Shown here piece by piece: positions 43,203-51,420 of a stretch of 64,000 nt of DNA (position 1 is its first letter; every line of letters starts with the position of its first letter). This stretch comes from Longimicrobium sp. Lineage in GTDB: Bacteria; Gemmatimonadota; Gemmatimonadetes; Longimicrobiales; Longimicrobiaceae. The stretch is from positions 1 through 64,000 of the forward strand of contig DASVTZ010000105.1 of assembly GCA_036387335.1 (NCBI GenBank), given 5' to 3'. The notes beneath the pieces are model-generated. The model had not been told where the DNA came from. It saw only the letters and a program-made list of their open reading frames with translations, and ran no database searches. Both the position numbers and the translations under genes were made by a program.

Positions 43203-45056
43203 ATGCGCCCCGCCCCGCTGCTCCCCGCGCTCATCGCCGCGCTCGTCGCCGCCTGCGATGGAGGCGGACCCGTAGAAACGGCGGGGCCGATCCACGTGAT
43301 CTCCGTCGATACGCTTCATCCTGGGCAGATCGCCCACGTGCGCGGCACCGGCCTCGCCAGCCTGCGCTCGCTCATGCTGGACGGCGTGGAAGCAAAGGAG
43401 CTCGTTGCGCTGTCCGACAGCGTCGCCGAGTTCCGGGTGCCTTCCATGCGCGCCTGCGAGACCGACATGCGCGCCGTGAAGCTGTCCGCGAACGGATCGG
43501 CGCCGGTCGGCGGCATCGTACGCGTCCCACCCAGTTTCTCGCTGCGCCCGGCTGAGTCGCGCGTCCTGACCGAGGACGACCTGCGCTGCCTGCGCCTGCC
43601 GGCCGCCGACGAGGACTACGTGCTGAGCGCCGCCAACCTCGCGATCCCGACGGCGGAGGTGGAGTCCCCGCGCACGCTGGTTTCCGTCCGCCTCCTGGGC
43701 ACCGGCGACGCCGCCCCGGCACTCTCATCGTCCGCCGCACCCGGACCGCTCGCGACCTTCTCCGCACCCGGTGCCGGCACGCCGCTGGAGCCCGCGATCC
43801 CCGCACTGGCCGCGCCGGTGGGCAGCTACTCGCAGGCGCCGGCGCCATTCGACCCGCGCTACGCCACGGCGGTCATGGGGGACACGCTGCGCTTCGTCGA
43901 CTGGTTCTCCGGCAAGCCGGGGATCTGCCACCTGCCGGCGGACTCGGTGCCCACCTTCCAGGCCAAGGTCGTCGCCGTCTCGGGCCGCGTCGCCGTCGTC
44001 GTCGATCTGCGGCACCCGCTGGCGGCGGGGTTCATCGATCCGGCGAAGAACGGCTGGCTGCGCGACGCGGCGGCGATGGCGGACCGATGGCTGCTGCCGA
44101 CGATGCGCTCCGTCTTCGACGCCGACTTCCAGCCTCCCGCCGGGGGCGGCGGCCGCTTCTACGTGCTGCTCGGCACGCTGCAGCTCGGCACCGGCTTCGC
44201 CTACGACGGGCCGCTGCCGACCGTGAACGTCGCGAGCCAGGCGAGCTGCCCGCGTGCCTCGGAGATGGTCGTCAGCCTGCACAGCGCCGACCGGCTGGCG
44301 CTGCCGCAGAACCAGAACGCGAGCTACGCGGCGGGGGTGTTCCTCCACGAGTACGCCCACAACGCCGACCTGATCACCAGCCACCGCGACCGCACGCAGA
44401 GCATCCTGAACGAGGGCCTGGCCACGCTCGCCATGGAGACGGCCAGCCGTATCGGCTCGGGGCAGCCGCTCCACGCGCTGCACTCGCGCGCCGGCGGCGA
44501 CGCACCGTTGCCGTTCGAGGGCGCGGTCGGCCTGTGGGGCACGGAGCCGGCGCTCGGGCCCTGGCAGAGCAACGGCCGCTACGGCGCGAATGCGCGCATG
44601 CTCCTCTTCCTGCGCGAGCTGGCGGGCGAGGCCTCGGTCGATCACGGGCGCCGGCCGACGCTGTATCAGCGCCTCATCTACGCGCCGGTCGACTGGCTCA
44701 ATCGCCCCGCGGTCATCGCCCACATCACCTCGACGCTCGGCATCAGCTACGCCGACCTGACCGACCGGCAGACGCTGGCGAGCGTCACCGCCGGGCTCAT
44801 CGACCCGGGCGTCGCGCACGACCTGCCGCGCTACACCTCGTGGGACCATTCCGAGCGCGCACGCGTGTCCGGCCCGCTCTCCGTGGGGTTCCCCGGCCGC
44901 GCCGGCCGCCGCGCCAACGGCGAGCACACCCTGGCGGCCGCGGACGGCGGCCACGCGGCGCTGTACCTGATGGCGGACGGGCCACGCGGGGTCTCGCTGG
45001 AGCTCGTGTCGATGGCGCAGTCGGCGCGCATCGTACGGGTGACCCGGCTGCGCTGA
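43203..45056 (+). CDS. HEXXH metalloprotease-like lipoprotein
   Basis: This 617-residue lipoprotein (signal ending 'LVAACDGGG') has an N-terminal IPT/TIG-like stretch ('ISVDTLHPGQIAHVRGTGLA'). The zinc motif HEYAH is at 382-386 ('VFLHEYAHNADLI'), and a Glu ligand candidate at 404 in 'ILNEGLATLAME' makes it a gluzincin-like metallopeptidase, recalling M30 hyicolysin-type enzymes. The C-terminal part after 'RYTSWDHSERARVSG' is a beta-sandwich-like region. It is the third gene of the cluster. The substrate is unknown. Confidence 0.78.
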   Translation: MRPAPLLPALIAALVAACDGGGPVETAGPIHVISVDTLHPGQIAHVRGTGLASLRSLMLDGVEAKELVALSDSVAEFRVPSMRACETDMRAVKLSANGSAPVGGIVRVPPSFSLRPAESRVLTEDDLRCLRLPAADEDYVLSAANLAIPTAEVESPRTLVSVRLLGTGDAAPALSSSAAPGPLATFSAPGAGTPLEPAIPALAAPVGSYSQAPAPFDPRYATAVMGDTLRFVDWFSGKPGICHLPADSVPTFQAKVVAVSGRVAVVVDLRHPLAAGFIDPAKNGWLRDAAAMADRWLLPTMRSVFDADFQPPAGGGGRFYVLLGTLQLGTGFAYDGPLPTVNVASQASCPRASEMVVSLHSADRLALPQNQNASYAAGVFLHEYAHNADLITSHRDRTQSILNEGLATLAMETASRIGSGQPLHALHSRAGGDAPLPFEGAVGLWGTEPALGPWQSNGRYGANARMLLFLRELAGEASVDHGRRPTLYQRLIYAPVDWLNRPAVIAHITSTLGISYADLTDRQTLASVTAGLIDPGVAHDLPRYTSWDHSERARVSGPLSVGFPGRAGRRANGEHTLAAADGGHAALYLMADGPRGVSLELVSMAQSARIVRVTRLR

Positions 45057-45171
45057 GCGGCCGCATTCCACCCCCAACCACGGGCAACCCATGCGTGAGC
45101 GTGCATCCCTCTGCCTGCATCGTCCCACCGGACGCGCACGCGGCGGCGCCAGCGGATCGATCGCGGTTGCG

Positions 45172-46464
45172 ATGGTCAGGATCGCGTTTCTCGCGGCCCT
45201 GCTTTCCTGCAGCGGAGAGCCGGCCGCGCCGCACGTCGATCCCCCGGTCACGCCTCCCGCGGAACAGGAGATCCCCATCAGCGGCGCCGCGGTGCCGGGG
45301 ATGGGGTCGTACGATCAGGTCATCCCCGCACTCATGCGCAAGCACGGCATTCCCGGCGGCGCGGTCGCCGTGGTGCGCGACGGACGGCTGATCTACGCGC
45401 GCGGCTTCGGCTACGCGGACGTCGAGAACAAGACGGTGGTGCAGCCCGACGCGCTGTTCCGGATCGCCAGCATGTCCAAGCCGATCACCGCCGCCGCCAT
45501 CATGAAGCTCGTCGAGGAGGGCAAGCTCAGGCTGGACGACCGCGTGGCGCCCCTCATCGCGCACCTGGCGCCCGCGCCGGCAGCGACCGTCGATCCGCGG
45601 TGGGAGCAGATCACCATCCGGCACCTGCTCAACCACAGCGGGGGCTGGGATCGTGGCAAGCCGAACGGCGGATTCGACCCGATCGACCGGCCGCTGATCG
45701 CCGCCGCCGCCGTCAACGCTCCCGCCCCGGCGTCCTCTGAGACGCTCGTCCGCTACATGAAGGGAATGCCGCTGGACTTCAACCCCGGCGAGAAGTTCGC
45801 CTACTCGAACTTCGGCTACATCATCCTGGGCCGCGTGATCGAGCGCCTGAGCGGCATGCGCTACGAGGAATACGTGCGCGCACGCGTGCTGCAGCCCGTG
45901 GGCGCCAACCGCACGCAGCAGGGCAGGTCGCTCATGCGCAACGCGCTCCCGGGCGAGGTGAAGTACTACTGGCCGGGCATGGGGGTGAACGCGCCCGCGG
46001 TGCCGTCGGTTTTTCCGGGCGAGGGCACGGTGCCCTTCAACTACGGCGGCTTCCACCTGGAAGCGGGGGATGCGAGCGGCGCGTGGGTGTCGTCCACCAT
46101 CGATCTCCTGCGCTTCCTGACCGCCGTCGATGGCCGCGCCAGCCGTCCGGACATCCTCAGCACCGCGCTCGTGGCGGAGATGACCGGCAGCGGCGCAATG
46201 GTGTGTCCGGATGGCGGATGCTATTACGGCGCCGGCTGGTTCGTCCGCCCGATGCAGGGCGACGCGAACTGGTGGCACGGCGGAACGCTGCCCGGCAACA
46301 CGAGCATGATGGTGCGCACGTACCACAACTTCGCGTTCGTCGGGCTGTTGAACACCCGCTCGCTGACCGCCAACCTGGAGGCCGAGCTCTATGCCGCGCT
46401 GTGGAATGCGCACGAGGGCGCCACGTCGTTCCCCACGCACGACCTGTTTTCGAACTTCCCGTGA
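45172..46464 (+). CDS. class-C beta-lactamase-like serine hydrolase 1
   Basis: This 430-residue lipoprotein (signal 'MVRIAFLAALLSC') belongs to the beta-lactamase/PBP-like serine hydrolase family (PF00144). The catalytic SxxK is 'SMSK' (Ser100, Lys103), the second motif YxN is in 'KFAYSNFGYIILG', and the third is 'WWHGGTLPGN' (HGG). Family members include esterases, D-aminopeptidases and AmpC enzymes; the substrate is undetermined. An upstream ATG at 45091 would add 27 residues with a long charged leader; 45172 gives a cleaner lipoprotein signal. It is followed by a 15-bp gap. Confidence 0.88.
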   Translation: MVRIAFLAALLSCSGEPAAPHVDPPVTPPAEQEIPISGAAVPGMGSYDQVIPALMRKHGIPGGAVAVVRDGRLIYARGFGYADVENKTVVQPDALFRIASMSKPITAAAIMKLVEEGKLRLDDRVAPLIAHLAPAPAATVDPRWEQITIRHLLNHSGGWDRGKPNGGFDPIDRPLIAAAAVNAPAPASSETLVRYMKGMPLDFNPGEKFAYSNFGYIILGRVIERLSGMRYEEYVRARVLQPVGANRTQQGRSLMRNALPGEVKYYWPGMGVNAPAVPSVFPGEGTVPFNYGGFHLEAGDASGAWVSSTIDLLRFLTAVDGRASRPDILSTALVAEMTGSGAMVCPDGGCYYGAGWFVRPMQGDANWWHGGTLPGNTSMMVRTYHNFAFVGLLNTRSLTANLEAELYAALWNAHEGATSFPTHDLFSNFP

Positions 46465-46479
46465 CGTGAGGCGCGTACG

Positions 46480-47676
46480 ATGAAATCGGCGAAGTCTATC
46501 GCCGCCGTTGCGCTGGCGTGCGCCGCGTTCGTGGCGTGCGACGGGAACCCGGTCGAACAGAGTGGCGATCCGCGGCTCACGCTCTCCGCGGACAGCGTGG
46601 TGGTGGGCGTATACGAATCGTCTCCGCTGACCGCCACGGTGCGCAACGCCAGCGGGGCGGTACTGTACGTATCGCGCGATCCGGGCGTTGCTACCGTGAA
46701 CGCCGGCGGGGCCATCAGCGCCGTGGCGGCGGGCTCCACGTACGTCGTCGCCTCGCTCCTCGACCGCCCGGAGGTGCGCGACTCCGTGAGGGTGCGCGTG
46801 CACGCCGATTCCTGCACGGGTGCGCGTCCCGCTTTCGGCGTGGCGACCGCGGAGGACCGGAAGCTGTTCAGCTACGACGCCGGTGCACCGCTGAACCTGC
46901 AGAAGACGGTCGAAAGCACGACCAACGGCGTGGAGGCCAGCAGCATCTCGTTCAGCGGTCCGGACGGCGTGGTGACAGGAATGCTGTGGGACCCGGTCAC
47001 GCACACGGGTCCGCGCCCCGGCATGGTGCTGATGCACGGCCTGCCCGGCAACGCGAAAGCCATGGCGGGCATCGCGCAGAACTACGCGAAGTACGGCGCG
47101 GTCGTCATCGCCATCGACGCGCCGTGGAATCACCGCACGACGCCGCCCTACCTGACGATCACCGACCAGGACCGGACCGAGCAGATCCAGGTGATCAAGG
47201 ATCTGCAGCGCGCCGTGGACGTACTGCGCTCGCGCCCCAACGTGGACGCCGGCCGCATCGCGTTCGTGGGCTTCAGCTGGGGCGGCGCGACGGGCGCGCT
47301 GTTCGTCGGCATCGAACGGCGCCTCAAGGCGGCGGCGCTGGTGGTGGGGCACGGCGGCCAGGTCTCGCACGCCACGGGTCCGGAAGGCTTCAAGCTCATC
47401 TCCGGCTTCCCGTGTGCCCGGCGCGTCGCCTGGATCCGGGCGATGGCGCCCATCGAGCCGATTCGCTTCATCGGGAACGCCAACGTCCCGCTATACCTGC
47501 AGAACGGGAAGTTCGACCCGCTGATCCCCTATGCCGATGCGGCGGAGCTGCACGCCGCCGCGCCGCAGCCCAAGACGGTTCTCTGGTACGACGCGGGACA
47601 CGACCTCAGCCAGCAGGCCCGCGACAACCGGCACGACTGGCTGGTCGAACAGATCGGGATCGACGCTCGCCTGTAA
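46480..47676 (+). CDS. Big_2 domain fused to alpha/beta hydrolase (dienelactone-hydrolase-like)
   Basis: This 398-residue lipoprotein (signal ending 'AAFVACDGNP') has a Big_2 domain at about 25-110 and an alpha/beta hydrolase from about 145. Catalytic elements: the oxyanion strand 'GMVLMHGLPGNAKAM', the nucleophile 'VGFSWGGATGALF', Asp in 'LQNGKFDPLIPYAD' and His in 'YDAGHDLSQQA'. It resembles dienelactone hydrolase or acetyl-esterase-like proteins. The Big_2 unit closely resembles that of the kelch protein at 39468. Confidence 0.85.
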   Translation: MKSAKSIAAVALACAAFVACDGNPVEQSGDPRLTLSADSVVVGVYESSPLTATVRNASGAVLYVSRDPGVATVNAGGAISAVAAGSTYVVASLLDRPEVRDSVRVRVHADSCTGARPAFGVATAEDRKLFSYDAGAPLNLQKTVESTTNGVEASSISFSGPDGVVTGMLWDPVTHTGPRPGMVLMHGLPGNAKAMAGIAQNYAKYGAVVIAIDAPWNHRTTPPYLTITDQDRTEQIQVIKDLQRAVDVLRSRPNVDAGRIAFVGFSWGGATGALFVGIERRLKAAALVVGHGGQVSHATGPEGFKLISGFPCARRVAWIRAMAPIEPIRFIGNANVPLYLQNGKFDPLIPYADAAELHAAAPQPKTVLWYDAGHDLSQQARDNRHDWLVEQIGIDARL

Positions 47677-47711
47677 TCGCACGCAACCGCCTTTCGAACC
47701 CGGAGGACGCC

Positions 47712-48818
47712 ATGCGGATCGTCGCTGCCCTCACCCTGCTGGCCTGCGTCGCGTGCGGCGCCGGCGAGGCCACCACCCCCGACGCGGCCGCCACGCAGGC
47801 GGCGGCCGACTCGGCCTTCGTGGCCGCCCTGCGCGCGCACCTCGACGCCGCCACGGCGGCCGGCGAGTTTTCGGGCGCCGTGCTCGTGGCCCGCGACGGG
47901 AGCACGCTGTTCGAGGGCGCCTACGGCCTCGCGGACCGGGAGCGGGGCGTGCCGAACACGCCGCTCACGCAGTTCCGCGTCGGCTCGATGAACAAGATGC
48001 TGACCGCGGTCGCGACGATGCAGCTGGTGCAGGCCGGCACGCTGCGCCTGGACGTGCCGATCGCCACGTACCTGCCGGACTACCCGAACGCGGAGCTGGC
48101 GTCCAAGGTGACGCCGCACCACCTGCTGACCCACACCGGCGGCACGGGCGACATCTTCGGGCCGGAGTTCATGGCCCGCCGGCTGGAGCTCCGCAACCCG
48201 GGCGACTACCTGCGGCTCTACGGCGCGCGCGGCCTGCGCTTCGAGCCCGGCGCGCGGTGGGAGTACAGCAACTACGGCTTCATGCTCCTGGGCGCCCTCA
48301 TGGAGCGGGTGGGCGGCAGGAGCTACGACGAGCAGGTGGCCGCGCGCATCCACGCCCCGGCCGGGATGACGGCCACCGGCGCGGCGCCCGAGGACTCGGT
48401 CGTGCCCGGGCGTTCTCTGGGCTACATGCGGCAGGCGTCCGGCGCACTCGTGTCGAACGCGCCGACGCTCCCGTATCGCGGCACGCCGGCAGGGGGCGGC
48501 TACTCCACCGTGGGCGACCTGGCGCGCTTCGCCGTCGCCCTGCGCGAGCACCGGCTCCTGGACGCCGCACACACCTCCCAGCTCCTCGCCGGAAAGGTGG
48601 ACGTCGGCCCAGGGACGCGGTATGCGTACGGATTCTTTGACCGCATGGTGAGCGGCCGTCGCATCCTGGGGCACAGCGGCGGCGCGCCGGGGATGAACGG
48701 AGAGCTCGCCTTCGAGCCGAATGGCGGGTACGTGGTCGTGGTCCTGTCGAACTTCGACCCTCCGGCCGCCAGCCAGGTCTCGGCCTTCATCCTCAGCCGC
48801 CTGCCGGCCGGCGGCTGA
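47712..48818 (+). CDS. class-C beta-lactamase-like serine hydrolase 2
   Basis: This 368-residue lipoprotein (signal 'LTLLACVACGAGE') is a second member of the PF00144 family: SxxK 'SMNK' (Ser92, Lys95), YxN 'EYSNYGFMLLG', and 'LGHSGGAPGM' as third motif. It is clearly diverged from the protein at 45172, so this is probably not a recent duplication. The ATG is preceded by GGAGG. It is the last gene of the exported cluster, ending 12 bp before an R1 repeat. Confidence 0.9.
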   Translation: MRIVAALTLLACVACGAGEATTPDAAATQAAADSAFVAALRAHLDAATAAGEFSGAVLVARDGSTLFEGAYGLADRERGVPNTPLTQFRVGSMNKMLTAVATMQLVQAGTLRLDVPIATYLPDYPNAELASKVTPHHLLTHTGGTGDIFGPEFMARRLELRNPGDYLRLYGARGLRFEPGARWEYSNYGFMLLGALMERVGGRSYDEQVAARIHAPAGMTATGAAPEDSVVPGRSLGYMRQASGALVSNAPTLPYRGTPAGGGYSTVGDLARFAVALREHRLLDAAHTSQLLAGKVDVGPGTRYAYGFFDRMVSGRRILGHSGGAPGMNGELAFEPNGGYVVVVLSNFDPPAASQVSAFILSRLPAGG

Positions 48819-48829
48819 CCACCGCTTAT

Positions 48830-48975
48830 CTCACGCAGAGGCGCAGAGACGCAGGGAGAGAACAACAGAGAAAGCCACGCGGAAAACCTTTTGCGGTTCT
48901 CTCTGTGGCTCTGTGTCTCTGTGTGAGCCATGCCGTTGCGGTCCTCTCCTGCGTCTCTGCGCCTCTGCGTGAGAC
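48830..48975. repeat. R1 repeat, complete composite
   Basis: This is the clearest full copy: outer left arm TCTCACGCAGAGGCGCAGAG, inner palindrome (AAAACCTTTTGCGG), inner right arm TCTCTGTGTCTCTGTGTGAG, and outer right arm TGCGTCTCTGCGCCTCTGCG ending GTGAGAC. It sits between convergent genes, 12 bp after one stop and 11 bp from the other. Confidence 0.85.
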
Positions 48976-48985
48976 TTCCGTCGCA

Positions 48986-49753
48986 TCAGCCGGCGACATT
49001 CCCCCGCTGCTGGGCGGCCGAGAACACGCTGTGGAACCCGGCTTCGCCCACCTGTTCCACGATCCTGGCGAGACGATCGGCGCCGTTGAACCAGTTGGTG
49101 CGCACCGCCGCCTCCGCCACGTCCGCGCGCCCCGACTCGATCGCCGCGATGATCGCGTCGTGCTCCTCGAACGTCTCCTCGAAGCTCCCCGCGCCGTAGA
49201 GCGGACCGCAGAAGTACTCGTACCGGTCGAGGTGCGAGCGCAGCCCGTCCAGGATCAGGCAGAGGCGCGGCCCGGCGAGCCTGGCCCTCAGCAGCCCGTG
49301 AAACGCGTGGTGCAGCTCGAACAGCCGGTCCCAGTGAGGCGTGCGCTTCGTGGCCTCGCGCCGGAATGCCGCCTGCGCCTTGGCCAGATCCGCCGCCAGC
49401 GCGAGCCGCTCGCCCTCGCCGCAAACGGCCACGTTGCGGACGATGACACCCTCCAGCGCGCCCGCCGCGGTGCCCAGCTCGCGCGCCTCGCCGGCGGTCA
49501 TGGGAGCCACCGCGAGGCGCATCTTGGCGCCGTCGCTCGCCCCGGTAGGCACGAGCAGCCGCTCCTGCTGCAGGCGCCGCAGCGCTTCGCGGGCGGGCGT
49601 GCGGCTGACCCCCAGCTCCTTTGCGACATCCGCCTCGGTGACCCGCGTGCCCGGCAGGAGCCGGCCGCACACGATGAGGGCGCGTACCTCGTCGTAGATC
49701 GCGAGCGAGGCGGGTGCGGGAGCCGGGGGCGATGCGTCGGTGCGCCGGGGCAT
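48986..49753 (-). CDS. GntR family regulator with FCD domain
   Basis: This 255-residue protein has an N-terminal GntR winged helix ('LLPGTRVTEADVAKELGVSR', 'TPAREALRRLQQERLL') and a C-terminal all-helical FCD effector domain with metal-ligand-like residues ('WDRLFELHHAFHGLL', 'FEEHDAIIAAIESG'), the FadR subfamily. Such proteins sense carboxylate metabolites. No target operon is evident beside it. The ATG at 49753 is preferred; the open frame extends to 49825. Confidence 0.9.
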   Translation of the reverse strand: MPRRTDASPPAPAPASLAIYDEVRALIVCGRLLPGTRVTEADVAKELGVSRTPAREALRRLQQERLLVPTGASDGAKMRLAVAPMTAGEARELGTAAGALEGVIVRNVAVCGEGERLALAADLAKAQAAFRREATKRTPHWDRLFELHHAFHGLLRARLAGPRLCLILDGLRSHLDRYEYFCGPLYGAGSFEETFEEHDAIIAAIESGRADVAEAAVRTNWFNGADRLARIVEQVGEAGFHSVFSAAQQRGNVAG

Positions 49754-49925
49754 TCGGCTCGGGGAGGGGGTGAGGGATCGCCCGGGAAAATTATCGACCC
49801 CGCCCGCGGCCCGCCATACCGCCACACCGAGAGAACAACAGAGAAAAGCAGGCTCCTCGCCATTCCGTAGGGCACCGCACGCCGATGCGCCCGCGCCTCA
49901 ACCATGCCGAGGCCTAGTTACCTGC

Positions 49926-50729
49926 TCAGTGCGTGCGATAACGGTGAATGGTCGCAGGACCGAGTTTCGTGTAGACGCGCACCGAGGATCCCCCCAAACC
50001 CACCTCTCCACTAATCCACTGCGCACCAGGAGCGGCACTCAAATAACGGTTGTTCATCTCTACGGGAGGGCCGCTTCGCGTGCCGGCTTCCAACTGGGCG
50101 GAGTACCGTTCAGGGATGTCGAGGAACATTGGCCCGTTTGCGGTAGCGACGTCCAGGCCCCTGCCCTCCCACGATTGACCATCAAGGATGACGTGCACCG
50201 GCCCGACGCCGGTTCGGCCGTGGACGTAACCCCCGACATGGGTGAGCGACAGCGGACCGGAGTTCAGCTCGGCCGAGATGTCACCCTTGACCCCCGTCAC
50301 TGCAAGGGGCCCTGCGTTGGCGCGTAGCACCAGATCGGAGTTCCTCGGCACGTGAACCACGAACAAAACCCACCACGCAGCCTCCGCCCCGTCCAGATCA
50401 GCCCGGATGTCACCACCCGACGCTTGAACGCGGACGCGCTTGAGAATTTCCGTCGAGATCGCCACATCGTCACTACGTGCCTGCAGGCGTGCTTCCACAT
50501 GCACACTGTCGCGGTCCCAACCGACGACCTCCGCGCCTCCCGCCCCAGTGACGGTTAGACGGGTGGTTCCGTTCGCACGGAACCCGAGTTCGCGGACCTC
50601 GCACGCCTCTTCTTGTGTCTTGCAGCGGCCGAGCCATCCAGCGGCGTCGTTCTGCGCGTGCGCCGCTCCAGTGCCCGGTGCGGAAGCCAGCAGCGCGCCA
50701 ACCGCGATTGTGCGTTTGATCAGATTCAT
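49926..50729 (-). CDS. exported DUF4097-like beta-repeat protein
   Basis: This 267-residue protein has a signal peptide ('TIAVGALLASAPGTGAAHAQ') and repeated short beta strands with Asn/Gly turns ('LRANAGPLAVTGVKGDISAE', 'LNSGPLSLTHVGGYVHGR', 'TANGPMFLDIPERYSAQL'), typical of DUF4097/adhesin-like beta-helix proteins. The function is not established. The ATG at 50729 has GGAGAG 8 bp upstream. It stands alone. Confidence 0.75.
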   Translation of the reverse strand: MNLIKRTIAVGALLASAPGTGAAHAQNDAAGWLGRCKTQEEACEVRELGFRANGTTRLTVTGAGGAEVVGWDRDSVHVEARLQARSDDVAISTEILKRVRVQASGGDIRADLDGAEAAWWVLFVVHVPRNSDLVLRANAGPLAVTGVKGDISAELNSGPLSLTHVGGYVHGRTGVGPVHVILDGQSWEGRGLDVATANGPMFLDIPERYSAQLEAGTRSGPPVEMNNRYLSAAPGAQWISGEVGLGGSSVRVYTKLGPATIHRYRTH

Positions 50730-50865
50730 CGTCTTCGCTCTCCAGATTGGTTGTTGAGAACTCCGACCGAGTACGGGTTTGCGGTGGTGAGTCTCTGGGA
50801 ATTCGCACTGAAGGTGACCGTCCCGTCGGGTCAGCGCGACCAGCAGAGGTAACCCGAGCGGACCG

Positions 50866-51117
50866 GTGGTGAGTGCCGTCGTGACCCCTTCTGAACTCAC
50901 ATCGAGCGCCGCAGCGGATCGCCGGTCGCGAATGGGTGCCCCGATCACCAACGCCCAACCCTATTTTGATCTAGGGGAGATTACCGCGACTCCCCCAGAC
51001 GCGCAAGGGGAAGATGCTGGAGCATTTGAAAGAGAGGCCACTCGCAAAGAGAAGGAGGCGTGCAGGCAGGCTTTCATTCATGCCCTGCTGAGACACGAAT
51101 CGGGACCGCGCCCATAA
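50866..51117 (+). CDS. possible small protein
   Basis: This open frame of 83 codons has a charged C-terminal half ('EREATRKEKEACRQAFIHAL') and no recognised family. A hairpin starts 10 bp after its stop (51128-51156), which supports it modestly. An internal ATG at 50932 would give 61 residues. It lies in a 690-bp stretch (50730-51420) with no other credible gene, and the frame overlaps the upstream region of the DUF4097 gene. Confidence 0.35.
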   Translation: MVSAVVTPSELTSSAAADRRSRMGAPITNAQPYFDLGEITATPPDAQGEDAGAFEREATRKEKEACRQAFIHALLRHESGPRP

Positions 51118-51127
51118 GCGAACAGGA

Positions 51128-51156
51128 GTGCCCACGAAGGGATCTTTCGTGGGCAC
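51128..51156. terminator. terminator-like hairpin
   Basis: A perfect 11-bp stem GTGCCCACGAA/TTCGTGGGCAC with a 7-nt loop. There is no U-tract on either strand, so its role as a terminator is uncertain. It lies 10 bp after the possible small gene and 265 bp beyond the ADOP3 stop. Confidence 0.5.
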
Positions 51157-51267
51157 CTCATGTCTATTCGCACGACCTCCAACGCGATTCAGCCCGCTTA
51201 CACCGCGCTCAACTCCGCGTACCCCCCGCCCGGCGGCACAGCAGTGTCGGTAGGAAAAAGAAAAGCA

Positions 51268-51404
51268 TCACGCAGGGGCCACAGGAAGGAACAGAAAGCC
51301 ACAGAGCAAACCTTGCGGTTCTCTCTCTGTGGCTCTGTGTCTCTGTGTCTCTGTGTGAGCCCTGCAGGTGCGGTTCTCCCGCGCCTCCGCGTCTCCGCGT
51401 GAGC
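51268..51404. repeat. R1 repeat, composite
   Basis: A decayed outer left arm (TCACGCAGGGGCC), inner right arm TCTGTGTCTCTGTGTCTCTG...TGAGCC and outer right arm CGCGCCTCCGCGTCTCCGCG ending GTGAGCC. It ends 17 bp from the stop of minus-strand ADOP permease 3. Confidence 0.78.
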
Positions 51405-51420
51405 CCTGCTGTTGCCCGCC

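Noticed and set aside
44797-47370. 857-codon minus-strand open frame
   Set aside because: It covers three real + strand genes with strong motifs and shows only Arg/His/Val-rich low-complexity translation.
48830-48975. R1 copies as a CRISPR array
   Set aside because: The units are inverted arms of single dispersed elements, not direct repeats with regular spacers, and no cas gene is present.
51160-51402. 80-codon + strand ORF
   Set aside because: Its translation runs through the R1 repeat (SLCGSVSLCLCVS), which produces spurious open frames at several sites.
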